A stretch of DNA of 64,000 bases. It comes from Paragordius varius. Lineage: Eukaryota; Nematomorpha. Positions 36,514 to 48,747 of the stretch are shown here, in pieces. The stretch spans positions 13,330,001 through 13,394,000 of the forward strand of contig OZ176054.1 in NCBI GenBank assembly GCA_964247055.1. Direction: 5' to 3'. The translations under genes and the position numbers were made by a program. The notes below the pieces were generated by a model that saw only the letters and a list, made by a program, of their open reading frames with translations, was not told the origin of the DNA and made no database searches. Within the stretch, counting starts at the first letter, position 1. Each line of letters starts with the position of its first letter.

Positions 36514-37269
36514 TTTACGCATATGTAGAGATATTGCCTTTGAGTTTAGTTGTAGACGAATGCCACACCACTGCAAAACCAGAAAAGTTTGATTTCAATC
36601 ATTTTGAAATGGGAAATAATGGGACAGCGCATTATGTTAATATCTTGCCTGATATAATGTTGTCTCAATGTAAGAATTGTAAACAGGTATACATTGTTTT
36701 ACAATAAAATTGATGTTTTTTTCGTTTAAAAACTCCAACGATTTTATAGAGCAACAGTTTTAATAAAGTCCACATTTTTCAATTTGAAATTTTATGGACA
36801 AAACGTAAAATTATAAAGAAATTTTTATCAAAAAGTCAACCATACTTTTTAAATAACTCATTTTTTGAATTGCAACGTATAGAGATGTATATTGGTAACA
36901 CCAATATCATGTGTTTTATCATTGTAAAAAAATGATTTATATAGGATTCATTAAGGTTTAAAAAAGTATGGGTTTTTTCGAAAAAAATTGTCTTTATATT
37001 TTTACGTTTTGTCCGTATATAGTTTTAATTTTTCTGTAAGACACAATGGTTATTGTATATTTTTGTTTTCAATAAAAATATTGCATTGGGATTGAAATTT
37101 GAATGAAAAATATTACTATATGTTTGTAGAATATATAAAGTTCTAATTTTTTATATTAAATCTTTATCTATGAATATTGTAGATGTTTTATGCCGAAGAA
37201 TGGGAATTTTATTTGATTCAACACAAACAATGTCCGTTTTGTAAAATGTTACATGAAAAAATTCAATAA
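30374..37269 (+). CDS. Large protein with IFT122-type C-terminal zinc module, copy 2
   Basis: Exons: 30374-30461, 30486-30544, 30570-31106, 31139-31318, 31835-32184, 32577-33205, 33755-33982, 34381-34505, 35288-35703, 35994-36232, 36529-36686 and 37183-37269. They make 1031 residues in frame. Introns 1-3 are 24, 25 and 32 nt. Exon 6 is longer than in copies 1 and 3 (extra residues after QHFI and after WYFVGF). Exon 4 starts with ATT where copies 1 and 3 start with ATG, which confirms that this ATG is internal and not a start. The zinc-binding Cys pairs and the QHKQCPFC end are all kept. From exon 9 to the start of exon 10, including intron 9, the DNA is almost identical to copy 1, while the flanks differ. 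Confidence 0.75.
34565..34690. repeat. 45-bp minisatellite, about 3 units (intron 8, copy 2)
   Basis: Same motif as at 10,381 and 58,735 (TCTCTGTGGTGTTGTCTCG, then ATCATCATTGAACA). Confidence 0.8.
36480..36511. repeat. (TA)n microsatellite
   Basis: Short TA run in intron 10 just before exon 11 of copy 2; also present in the duplicate at 42,746-42,776. Confidence 0.85.
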
Positions 37270-37868
37270 ATTTATTATGTCCATTCAGAATTTAATTATG
37301 ACACATAGTATTTGACTAAATACAAATTTTGGTTAAAAGCAGATATATAGTACTCCTACTGTATATAATTGACTAAATGGAAGCGATCTATAAATGCAAC
37401 TAAATATAAAATAATACCATAAGTATGTAAAAAAAGAAATGTGTTGTATTCATAAATATAAAACATAAAAATGACTTAATTTAAAAAAAAATTTATCCTT
37501 AATTTATTTTTATAACTTTTGTGTGATAAGAAATGAAATTGGTGGTATTTACATCCTTATTTCGTAACCCAAATTGATACTTATGGTGTGAAAAAAACGT
37601 CATATTAGTTATATTTATCATGTCTTTTATTTTAAGTATTTCCTGTACATCTAATTTTTTATTTTCCGCAACTTTAAACGATTGATAAAAGTGTGGTGAG
37701 ATAATATACAACCATTTACTTTTAAAGTATTAAGTATTTTAAATATAATAGTTTAAATTAAAAACGATAGTTACAAATATTTAGTGGCTAAAAATATAGC
37801 TTTTTTACATAAATACCAGTATTAATTTTAAGGTCATTCATAAATTTCTTTATTGTGCAACAAATAAA
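37270..37868. other. Spacer between convergent genes, unit 2a
   Basis: Holds a remnant AGTACTCCTACTGTATATAATTG at ~37,350, like the right end of a family D element. A ~230-bp stretch at 37,470-37,720 is shared with units 2b and 3 but missing from unit 1. A 70-codon minus-strand frame there is not open in the other copies. Confidence 0.4.
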
Positions 37869-38650
37869 TTATGATGAGGATGATTCACTGCTTGAATCCG
37901 AAGAACTTGTAGAACTTTTACTACTCGAACTACTTGTTGTGCTACTTGAAGAACTCTTCGATGATGGGACTTTGCCTTTAACTTTTTGATTACTCTTTAA
38001 AGTGTTGCTTTTTTCACTCGAAGTTGTTGAAGTCACTGAGGAATTTGAAGATTTTTTCTTAACAATGTTTTCTTTCTTTTCTTGAGGTTGTTTTTTGCCA
38101 TTCTTTTGAGCCAATGGTGGGGGCTTTTGTGAATCCTTTTTTGTTGTTGGGAGAACTTTTGATTTTAAAGGTAAACCTTGATTAGTACTAGGGGTAGAAA
38201 TAGAGACGGGTTTATTGGCTAAATGTTTGCTTTCAACATTATCACATGGCAGTGGGACTGGTAATTTATCGCTAGTTTTTATTTTTTAGCAGCGGCACTT
38301 GAAAGGCTTTCTGCATCATTCACTTCTGTTTGCGTTTCTGTTGTTGAAGTGGACTCTGACGAAGATGAAGAGCTTGATGTTGTCAGAACTTTTGGCTCCT
38401 TAACTTGGTCTGTTTTCGTCTCAGAGAGCGCTGATGTTTCGTTTTTATCCAATTTAACTGATGAGATGGGTGATTGGAAATTATTGTCAATTGTAACATC
38501 TGGTTTCTTTCCATTTTCGAGGAGTGAAGGGGTGGAATCCATATGACCATTAGTTTGTATTGTCGAATCATTATTTATTTCACCTAAATCCTGTGGAAAT
38601 GCAAAATATATATTTATACATACACATTTATAATCAGCTGCTTGGAGCAT
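37869..38650 (-). pseudogene. Ser/Thr/Lys-rich protein gene, copy 2a (frameshifted)
   Basis: Homologue of 13,644-14,442. The ATG at 38,650 and the intron are present. The frame runs to SSAAAKK, where one missing A (near 38,286) compared with copy 1 gives an immediate stop. The Ser-rich tail is open again in its own frame at 38,114-37,869. The tail lacks a few residues compared with copy 1. Host gene in decay, or a truncated product of about 130 residues. Confidence 0.6.
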
Positions 38651-39078
38651 TTTAGTTTGGGCATTTGTTATTTTTATATGCCGTAACAAAACATATTTTA
38701 AAGATATTTTTACTCAAATAGGCTTAAACAATTCTAAAAATTAAATTTTTACCAAAAGTAAGTTTTTGCAAAAATATTTTTTAATAATCTAGCACAAAAT
38801 TTATTGCGCATCGGCACTTTTGCGTTTATCGGAAAACTGCGTATGAAACGTTCGAAGGTATAAATTGAAGCCACACACAAAACATCAATTTATATTATCA
38901 CCTTGCTTGTTAAAATAAAGCAGTTAGTTTTCACCCAAAATAGTTAATTTAATGTGCACTGTTATTTTAAGTGTTAGTATTAGAAAATTGATAATCAAAC
39001 CGCGGCCCACGCGCTGCATAAAACCAAAGGGTCTTTTATGACGCTAAAAAATTCATTCAATTTTTTATTAACATTTTA

Positions 39079-39349
39079 TAGTAAAAACTGAAATTATACG
39101 GACAAAAGGTAAAAATATAAAGACAAATATTTTTTTCAAACCTTATTGTTTCCCATATAAGCTATTAAATTACGATTGTTATATAGAATTGATGATTCTC
39201 ACCAATTACATATCAATTTTATAAATTGCAATTTGAAACAATGAGTTATATTTTAAAAAATGGAGTTTAAAATAATATGGTTTTCTTTCTAAAAAAAATA
39301 TTTGTCATTATATTTTTACATTTTGTCCGTATAAATCCAATTTTTACTG
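39079..39349. mobile_element. Family A MITE with proven TA target duplication
   Basis: 271 bp, TA at 39,077-39,078 and 39,350-39,351. Unit 1 has the empty site (ACATTTTATGGGGC at ~14,959), with a single TA. Confidence 0.85.
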
Positions 39350-39667
39350 TATGGTTCGCGGCCCTTAAGGCAGGAAAAAAATTCTTTAGTTGGCCTCCAT
39401 TAAAATTTTTTGGTGTACTATAGAGTGTAATTCTTAATGCTTGACTGGGTAAAAACTAAAAGCAACATTATTATTCTAAATATTATTTGACGATATTTAT
39501 TTTTTTCCAATTTTGCGCACCAATATAATGGCCATTCAAATAGTGGTCACACAAGTCCCTAAAAATTGTCAGGTTTTAAGAGTTTCAATCTGGCAAAGGT
39601 ATTTAATTAGGCATATATATATTAACCATTGTTACCATAACTTATCTGATTTTTTGTAATCAAATTA

Positions 39668-39955
39668 CAGCAAAAACTGAAATATATGGACAAAAGGCGT
39701 ATATACATAAAGACAAATGTTTTTTTTCTAAAAGTCAACCATACTTTTTCAATCTTGATTGCTTAAATATAACTAATGGTTTTAAACTGCAAAGTAAAAA
39801 CGATATGTAGATCGGTAAAACAATCAATTATATATTTTAAAATGTAGTTACATAATTTATGTGAAAAAAGTTAGGTTTAAAAAGTATGGTTGTTTTTTCA
39901 AAAAATATTTGTTTTTATATTTTTACGTTTTGTCCGTATACTTTCAACTTTTACT
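39668..39955. mobile_element. Family A MITE
   Basis: 288 bp, orthologous to 15,315-15,584; ends TTTTACTG followed by TAACTAT in both units. Confidence 0.75.
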
Positions 39956-40544
39956 GTAACTATATAATTGGAAACGTTAAAAATCATATTCATACTTATT
40001 ATTTTAGATTATATCTATATACTACGAAAAAAAATAATTTAAATTCAGGTCGACCCTAAATTGCAATAAATAAACAATTGGTTATAAAGGGAACAAAAAG
40101 CTAAAAAAATAATTTGAAAGTAAAATAGATAGAATCTTAATTTTGTCATCTGTAATTTTATTATTGTACATGTGTCAATAAACCCTGGAATATATGTGTT
40201 ATTCATTTGTTATACAGTAATTAAAATTGAAATAATATAAAGACAAATATTTTTTTCAAAACTAACTAACTTATTTAAACTTTATTTCCCTACATAAATA
40301 ATATAATTACTATTGTTGTAAAATATATAATAGATTATGTGTTACCAATCTTTATTTCCTACTTTATAATTTGAACAATGAATTATATATATATTAAAAA
40401 AATCAAGTTTACAGCGATCTTATAAAAAAAATATTTGTCCGTATATTTACGATAAAATTCATTACTTCCTGGTAAGTAAATATGTATGTATGTTTTTATT
40501 CGATCGGATTCGGTGGATCTATGCATGTATATATTTAAGTAGTA

Positions 40545-40900
40545 AAGTCTTTGTGATGTTGTCTCGTATCATCATTGAATATGCCTGCATGTTCCTGTGG
40601 TGTTGTCTCGTATCATCATTGAATATGCTAACATGTCTCTGTGGTGTTGTTTCGTATCATCATTAATCATGCATACATGTCTCTGTGGTGTTGTTGCGAA
40701 TCATCATTGAACATACATACATGTCTCTGTGGTGTTGTTTCGTATCATCATTAAAATACATGCATGTCTCTGTGGTGTTGTTTCGTATCATCATTGAACA
40801 TGCTTACATGTCTCTGTGGTGTTGTTTCGTATCATCATTAATTGCATACACGTCTCTGTGGTGTTGTCTCGTATCATCATTGAACATACATACATAGCTG
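40545..40900. repeat. 45-bp minisatellite, about 8 units (copy 2b)
   Basis: Same repeat as in intron 8 of the intact copies; open frames across it are an effect of the 45-bp period. Confidence 0.85.
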
Positions 40901-42071
40901 TAATGCATGATTTATACCGTTTATTATTCAAATTTACTCTAAAAGAAATTATGTGTTTAGCAGCTAACATAACTCTTCACATGAAATATATTCTTATGGG
41001 GCATAGTTTATTATCTTTTCAGTATTATATTAATTTTAAACGAAATTTGATATTTTAAAAATAAATAAAAATATAGGTAATGTTTTATCTTGAAAAATAC
41101 ACAATTTATTTTTTAGGGTTTTGAATTGTTTAAGGGTGATTTTGAATTGTTTAAGGGAGAATTTGATTGTTTGGTGAAAACTTTAAATGGTATAAAATCT
41201 TGATTATTGGTTGATGAGTTCTTTAATTCTTAATTGGGAAAATAGTTGCATACGGTATAAAAATATGTCAATAATAATAATTGTATTTTTACAAATATAT
41301 ATTATTTAAACATGAAACCACGAGAACTATCAGATTTGCTGACATATATTAGTTTTGCCATTAATAATTTAAAAGATCCATATCATCAATAATATAGCTG
41401 TTTACTGTATAAATATATGAGGATCAATTGAAAAAAAATATTTTTTTTACTTTTTGCATACAGAATAGGGCATTGGGCGATATTGACTTAGATGAGGTTC
41501 GAATGACTGTCAGATACTTAACTATAAGGGCTTTTAAAATTCTCTCAAACAAAGATATGAGGAACGTAAAAAAATAGATAAAAACATCATTAAAACAACA
41601 TTTCAATCACCTGATAATAGTACGTTGTTATGGGAAGAAATGATCGAGTTTATAACATTACAAGAAAATAATTATGAAATGTTGATTAAAATTATATCAA
41701 ACATTTTCTGTTTGCTTTTACGATTACATAATCATCAAACTGGTCTCATAACCCCAAGGATTGGACATTTGCTAGAAAATATGGCCCTCACATCTTGAAA
41801 CATTATTCAAAATTATCTCAAGGCGAGTCAACAAGTATTGAAAGAGAAAATCTTTTTAAGTAAGTTCCTGTATATGTTCTAAATTGTCCATTTTAGGTTA
41901 ATTGTTTTATAAGGAATTTTTATAAAATATGTAAAATTTCGATCGATACTTACTAAAAATTTGGTTATTTGCTAAAAAACGAAAAAATAATTAACTATAA
42001 ACACCTATTACTTTATAAGCAGCGAAAAGTCTCTTAAAGAAGGGGGGGGGGGGCTTTGCTAAATTTATTTA

Positions 42072-42244
42072 CAGTAAAAAATGAAATTATACAAAATGTT
42101 AAATATAAAGACAATATTCTTTTCTAAAGGACAAATATTTGTAAACCTTAACTATCCTAGATATAACTCACTGTTTTGAACTGTAATTATAAAATAAAAC
42201 GCTTTATATTTTTACGTTTTTCCATATAATTTCAGTTTTTACTG
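42072..42244. mobile_element. Short family A MITE
   Basis: 173 bp, CAGTAAAAAATGAAATTATA to TTTCAGTTTTTACTG, TA flanked, shorter than the typical 270 bp. In intron 9 of the decayed copy only. Confidence 0.75.
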
Positions 42245-42743
42245 TATATGTTTACACACAGGATACCTAATCCATTGTTTGAGAGTGTAACTCTACAAGA
42301 ATGTCAAGATATTTTGAAAGAAAAACCACTTTCATCCGACATTTTCTGACAATTGTCAAATGGTGACAGATTTTCAAATTGATTCCAACGCAAAAATTTA
42401 CGGAAACCAGGCAACATTGTTCAATACAGCCCTAAATCCCACGATACTATGTGAGGAGTGTTTGAAGCCCTTTATATTTTCCATGCTAACTTTTGGTATA
42501 TTTGTATATTATAATAATAATATTGAATAAATAAGTTATATATCGTCGATTTTTGTGGGAAGGGGGCGCATTATATTTTAGCATAGAATATATAAAGGTA
42601 AATGGATATGGTATATATTATAAGAGATAAGTAGTCTTTTGATTTTCAAATTGGGCTTTTTATTTTAGAAAAAGATTTTTACCCTGAAATTTTCGCTTTT
42701 TAAATCAAAATAGTCCTTTAAATTTAATTAAATTTGAAACTCC

Positions 42744-42779
<36 letters not shown>

Positions 42780-43556
42780 TTTACGCATATGTAGAGATAT
42801 TGCCTTTGAGTTTAGTTGTAGACGAATGCCACACCACTGCAAAACCAGAAAAGTTTGATTTCAATCATTTTGAAATGGGAAATAATGGGACAGCGCATTA
42901 TGTTAATATCTTGCCTGATATAATGTTGTCTCAATGTAAGAATTGTAAACAGGTATACATTGTTTTACAATAAAATTGATGTTTTTTTCGTTTAAAAACT
43001 CCAACGATTTTATAGAGCAACAGTTTTAATAAAGTCCACATTTTTCAATTTGAAATTTTATGGACAAAACGTAAAATTATAAAGAAATTTTTATCAAAAA
43101 GTCAACCATACTTTTTAAATAACTCATTTTTTGAATTGCAACGTATAGAGATGTATATTGGTAACACCAATATCATGTGTTTTACCATTGTAAAAAAATG
43201 ATTTATATAGGATTCATTAAGGTTTAAAAAAGTATGGGTTTTTTTCGAAAAGATTTGTCCTTATATTATTACTTTTTGTCCGTATATTATTTTAATTTTT
43301 ACTGTAAGACACAATGGTTATTAAATATTTTTTATATGTTTTTAGAATGTAAAAAATTGCTAATTTTTTATATTAAATCTTTATCTATGAATGTTGTAAT
43401 GGGAATTTTATTTGATTCAACACAAACAATGTCCGTTTTGTAAAATGTTGCATGAAAAAATCCAATAAATTTATTATGCCCATTTAAAATCAGAATAAAC
43501 AAATTATAACATATATTTGTTGAGACTAAATAATTTTGGTTAAAAGCAGATATATA

Positions 43557-44782
43557 CAGTATGAATACATATATATTGCTAGAAAGGTATTGCCAAATAT
43601 ACCATTTGCACTTCAAGAGTGTCCTTGAACATTTCAAGTTGGTCCTTTGACTTTTTCGTTTTGTTTTAATTTTTATCAATCAAATCGTAAATAATTCATC
43701 TATTTTATTGTTTTTAACCAATTTTCTATAATTTAACATAAATTTTAAATCGATATCAACTTTTAATCTTTGAGAAACCGTATATCTTTATAAATTTCTT
43801 AAAATAATTTTGGATAAAGATTTTGACAGGAAATTAATATATAAGTTTTCTGAATTATTAATTAAAATTTTTCAAACATTTAAAAGTCAATAATTTTGTT
43901 TAATTGAAAAAAAAATAGTTTAAAACAATAAAATGAATTTTTCAATCAAAATTTTTATTTTTATCTGAATAAATATATAATAAATAAAGAAAATTAGGTT
44001 AATAAAATAAAATAATAAATGCTTATGGTTAAATTAAAATTTATAAATTTTTAGGACCAACTTGAAGTGTTCAAGGACCAACTTGAAATGTTCAAGGACC
44101 AACTTGAACTGTTCAAAGACCAACTTGAACTCTTCAAGGCTAACCTAAAACTGTTAAAGGACCAACTTGAAGTGTTCAAGGACCAACTTGAAATGTTCAA
44201 GGACCAACTTGAACTGTTCAAGGACCAACTTGAAATGTTCAAGGACCAACTTGAACTGTTCAAAGACCAACTTGAACTCTTCAAGGCTAACCTAAAACTG
44301 TTAAAGGACCAACTTGAAGTGTTCAAGGACCAACTTGAAATGTTCAAGGACCAACTTGAACTGTTCAAGGACCAACTTGAAATGTTCAAGGACCAACTTG
44401 AAATGTTCAAGGACCAACTTGAACTGTTCAAGGACCAACTTGAAATGTTCAAGGACCAACTTGAACTGTTCAAAGACCAACTTGAACTCTTCAAGGCTAA
44501 CCTAAAACTGTTCAAGGACCAACTTGAAGTGTTCAAGGACCAACTTGAAATGTTCAAGGACCAACTTGAACTGTTCAAGGACCAACTGAACTGTTCAAGG
44601 ACCAACTTGAAGTGTTCAAGGACAATCTTGAAGTGCAAATGGTATAGTAATACAACAAAGGGGGCAGTATTATTGATTTATAGCTATTTATTTCACATAT
44701 TGTTAGCCAATAATACTGCCCTTTGTTATATTTATTATTTATCGATAATTAATAACTTTCTATCAATTTCGTACTCATGCTG
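43557..44782. mobile_element. Family D element with a nested family C element
   Basis: Outer ends CAGTATGAATACATATATAT and GTACTCATGCTG with TA flanks. The inner family C element runs 43,602-44,642 (CCATTTGCACTTCAAG to AAGTGCAAATGG, TA flanks). To its right is a stem, GGGGGCAGTATTATTG against CAATAATACTGCCC (44,661-44,721). The same nested pair stands at 62,574-63,304. Confidence 0.7.
44053..44640. repeat. 21-bp tandem array (about 28 units)
   Basis: Units of GGACCAACTTGAAATGTTCAA with a higher-order pattern marked by the variant AAGGCTAACCTAAAACTG at ~44,137, ~44,284 and ~44,494. As the period is seven codons, a 240-residue frame of FKDQLEM/L heptads is open on the plus strand and another on the minus strand. 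It lies wholly within the right arm of a mobile element, so I do not call a gene. Confidence 0.9.
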
Positions 44783-45215
44783 TATATAATTGACTAAATG
44801 GAAGTGTTATAAATGCAACTAAATATATAATAATAAAACTATAAGTATGCAAAAAAATATAAAAATGACTTAATTTTAGTTTTTATCCAAAATTCACTTT
44901 TCTCTATGAAAGCAAATGAAATTGGTGGTATTTCCCTATTCCGTAACCCAAATTGATACTTAAAAAAGTTTGTTTTTTATTTTCCGCAACTTAAAAAAAC
45001 GATTGATAAAAGTGCGGCGGTTAGATAATATATACAAAAATATCAGCCATTTAATCTCTTAGTATTAATGTATTTTAATTTAAAATTTTAAATTCAAAAC
45101 GATAGTTACAAATATTTAGTGGCTAAAAATATCGCTTTCTTTATAAAAAATCTCAGTATTTAATTTTAAGGTCATTTAAAAATTTTTTATTGTGTAATAA
45201 GTGTTTACAAATAAA

Positions 45216-45871
45216 TTATGATGATTCACTGCTTGAATCCAAAGAACTTGAAGTACTCTTACTTGCACTCGAACTACTACTTGTGCTACTTGAAGAACTC
45301 TTCGATGATGGGACTTTGCCTTTAGCTTTTTTATTCCTCTTTGAAGTGCTACTTTTATCACTCGAAGTTGTTGAAGTCACTGAGGAAGTTGAAGATTTTT
45401 TCTTAACAATTTTTTCTTTCTTTTCTTGATTTTGGTTTCTACATTATCACATGGCAGTGAGACTGGTATTTTATCGCTAGTTTTTAATTTTTTAGCAGCG
45501 GCACTTGAAAGGCTTTCTGCATCATTCACTTCTGTTTGCGTTTCTGTTGTTGAAGTGGACTCTGACGAAGATGAAGAACTTGATGGTGTCAGAACTTTTG
45601 CTTGAGGTTCCTTAACTTTGGCTGTTTTTATCTCTGAGAGCGCTGATGTTTCGTTTTTATCCAATTTATCTGATGAGATAGGTGATTGGGAATTACCATT
45701 GAGACTAGTCTCATCATCAAGTTTCTTTCCATTTTCAAGGAGGGAAGGGGTGGAGTCCATATGACCATTAGTGTGAATTGTTGTCGAATCATTATTTATT
45801 TCACCTAAATCCTGTGGAAATGCAAAACATATATTTATACATACACATTTATAATCAGCTGCTTGGCGCAT
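45216..45871 (-). pseudogene. Ser/Thr/Lys-rich protein gene, copy 2b (internal deletion)
   Basis: ATG at 45,871 (MRQAADYKC). About 50 codons are missing after DNVE compared with copy 1, and the join shifts the frame, so the product ends KKLLRKNLQLPQ. The Ser tail codons persist in another frame down to a stop at 45,216. Confidence 0.65.
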
Positions 45872-46356
45872 TTTAGTTTGGGCATTTATTATCTTTATAT
45901 GCCGTTATTTTTGACATTCTAAGAGCCTGACATATATATTTTAAAATTACCATAAAAAATTTTTGTAAAAATTAAATTTATACCCAAAGTAGGTTTTTTC
46001 AAAAAATATTTTTTAATATTATTGCGTATCGGCACTTTTGCGTTTATCGGAAAACTGCGTATGAAACGTTCGATGGTATAAAATTTTGAAGCCATACACA
46101 AAAAAATCAATTTTATATTACCTTGCTTGGTAAAATAAAGCAGTTACTTTTCACCCAAAATAGTTAATTTAATGTGCACTAATTTTGTTATTTTAAGTTA
46201 GTATTAGAGGATTGATAATCAAACCGCGGCCCACGCGTATACAACCAAAGGGCCTTTTATGGCGCTAAAAAATTCATTCAATTTTTTAATGTACCTTTTT
46301 ATTAAAATAAAATATCCACGTGTTTAAATGAGCTGTGCAATATTTGTTAACATTTT

Positions 46357-46558
46357 ACAGTAAACTGAAATTATACGGACAAAACGTAAAAATATAAAGA
46401 CAAATAAAAAGACAACCATACTTTTTCATACCTTAATTTTTCCCATATAAGATATTTAATTACAATGAATATATATAAAATTGATTGTGTCACCAATTAT
46501 ATATCAATTTTATGAATTGCAATTTGAAACAATGAGTTATATTTTAAAAAATGGAGTT
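46357..46558. mobile_element. Truncated family A MITE at a duplication breakpoint
   Basis: The left part of the element matches 39,079-39,275 in unit 2a. The match stops at AAAAAATGGAGTT, where unit 1-type spacer begins. Confidence 0.65.
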
Positions 46559-47579
46559 AATTTTGAAAACTGTGACAAGTTTGGGGCCTGAGATGGAGAA
46601 TAAAATATGCATGCCCTTTTAACATAAAAAATAGATTCCTAAGGCTTTATATTAGTCCCATATTATATGGAAATATTCATCTATACCTACCTAAAGGGTT
46701 TATCAAATGTTATTTATACAAATAAGCAACCCATGTTTTAAAAAATTAGACATTTTTGTTACAGTTTATTAATTTAAAAAACCCCTAAACAAAACACTTT
46801 TACAAAATATTTGATTTTTTTTGATTAAAAGATTATTACGGTCAGCCCTCTGGCGATTATTAAAGCTTTCTCATGTTCTGATACAATTTTAGTCCTTATT
46901 CTTTAACGCAAAAGGAGAAAAGAGAATATTAACGGTCTATTTTTTGTTATTAAATACCAGCTCATTATGTATGTTTAGCTATCTGCACAGTATAACCATT
47001 TTTAGATCATGATGAAAAACTAGCCGACTGCTCAAAATTTTAAGTATATAAAATCTTTTATAAAGCTAGCCTTATCCAAAGTTATAACATAAACTACATT
47101 TTTGTAAAATATGGCAGTGATTATATTCGGCCAATACACAAAATAATATCATTCTTAGCTTCTAAAACCTAGGCAAACAATTAAAATTATCAATGTAGAT
47201 ACAAAAACTTCGTATTAACCTGTTTAATAAATCAGTTATAGTTAGATAATTCAAAAAATTGTTTAACAATTTGAAAAGAAAAAGGAATGTTAAGATATCT
47301 GTAACATAATCTCTAAATTTCGTAAGCTTTTTCAACACACAAAAGAGATGACTGAGTGTTGGACTATTTGTCTGGTCGTTGTCACTAAACACTCCAGCTT
47401 TTTTTTATACAATATATAAGCACTCAACCAACGTAACAATTAAATGACATTTCTAATGAAAATTGCTATCCTCCCTAAAATTACAGATAAAACAGCCTCA
47501 AGACTATTGATATTGTTTTTCAAGTATACTTTGCATATATATAATATAACAGGAGATAAATGTGTCTGTGTTTATATGT

Positions 47580-47694
47580 ACACAATCCCACAACCAAGAA
47601 ACTCAACAAGATAAATATCCAGACTGTCTGAAGTCAAATTAAAGGTTATAAAAAAACAAAAAAAAAATCATCCTTTTTTTGCAACTTGTTATTG
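47580..47694. other. Unexplained conserved block (unit 2)
   Basis: Partner of 23,533-23,647; identical by eye. Confidence 0.45.
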
Positions 47695-48747
47695 TGAAAT
47701 AGTTGATGAACTTATAAAAATACGCTCTCAAGTGGGTGTATAGATGGCAAGAGAGGAGAATGATAGATGGCCTTTATTATTTTATGTATAGAAAAGGTTT
47801 CAGATATATAATAGGCTATGTTGATAAATTATTATAAATACATTGTTAACATATTTGTCATATTTTATCATGTCTACTCTGCATATACATTTATTGGTAA
47901 AATATAAATTTTAAAAAATTTGATTCAACACAGAGTTACGTCTATAAGTCCCGAATATGAAAATTGGCTAAAGATTATTATTAAATCAATTTTGACCATT
48001 TGTTATCTTTGTAGATAAAATGAGCCAATAGCATAAACGAATTGAACCGGCAATATCTCTAAATTTTATATTACAGAAATGTATACGGACGAACGTATAA
48101 ATATAAAGACAAATATTTTTTTTCGATATTTGTCAAATCATATTTTTATGATATAACCCATTGTTTATTCATACAGCAAAGTATAAAATAATGATGTAAA
48201 TTGGACAACATAAATTATGTATTTTATGATTAAAAAAAATTTTATCGAATAAATTTTTAAAATATAATTGTCTTTATAGGTTTACGTTTCCGTATAATTT
48301 TAATCATTGTAAGATATCTGTTAGGATTATTTTTAATTTATTCGCCGTATGATCACACAAGGAGAATGAAAATATACCTAATGGGTCAGTTCTCAGTGCT
48401 TTTATTGAGGCTCCAAGCCATTAAGAAATTATATCATTTTTTTAATATTTAGCAATCATCGGAAATTTTGCGCACATTTTAGTAATGGACAGAAAAATGC
48501 CAAAAACCAATTATTTAGGGAAACGACATCTTAAATTGTTGTAGTTAAAATATTTTTAGCTATTGTAATTAAATAATAGAATCGAAGAACCATTTGAACA
48601 AAACGCAATAGCCCGTTTATTCAAGTTATTCTCATTATAATTGTTAACGTGTGTAAAATATCAAAAATTAAAAACATAAATTCCATTTTACATTTTTCAA
48701 TCAAATATATTATTTGCTCTCATTTATTGTAGTATAAAATGGATCAA

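Larger units (their letters stand above)
38651..40448. other. Intergenic spacer, unit 2a
   Basis: Homologous to ~14,443-16,300 of unit 1, with two family A elements. The right end stops inside a family A element, where the duplicated segment 2b begins. Confidence 0.55.
40449..43460 (+). pseudogene. 3' fragment of the plus-strand gene, copy 2b
   Basis: Tail end of exon 8 (40,449-40,471), a degraded exon 9 (41,464-41,862; stop after DMRNVKK), exon 10 (42,262-~42,500, with a 2-bp loss that makes a stop at the CYNC motif), an intact exon 11 (42,795-42,952) and a broken exon 12 near 43,390 (the splice acceptor and the MFYAEE codons are lost). It has no 5' half and no promoter. From about 42,736 to 43,260 it is nearly identical to 36,470-37,020 of copy 2. 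Confidence 0.8.
45872..48747. other. Intergenic DNA between units 2 and 3
   Basis: No convincing gene. Up to ~46,558 it follows the unit 2a spacer and then switches, inside a family A element, to sequence matching 22,545-24,560. A 76-codon minus-strand frame at 47,162-47,392 is not open in unit 1, although SDNDQ-x-N-x-PTL can be read in both. A degraded family A left end lies at ~48,073. Confidence 0.55.

Noticed and set aside
44067-44789. 240-codon open frame of FKDQLE heptads as a gene
   Set aside because: It is a 21-bp minisatellite in the arm of a foldback element; the period of seven codons keeps frames open on both strands, and other copies lack it.
47162-47392. 76-codon minus-strand frame as a spacer gene
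   Set aside because: It is not open in the homologous DNA of unit 1 (~23,170-23,390); only a short stretch can be read in both.
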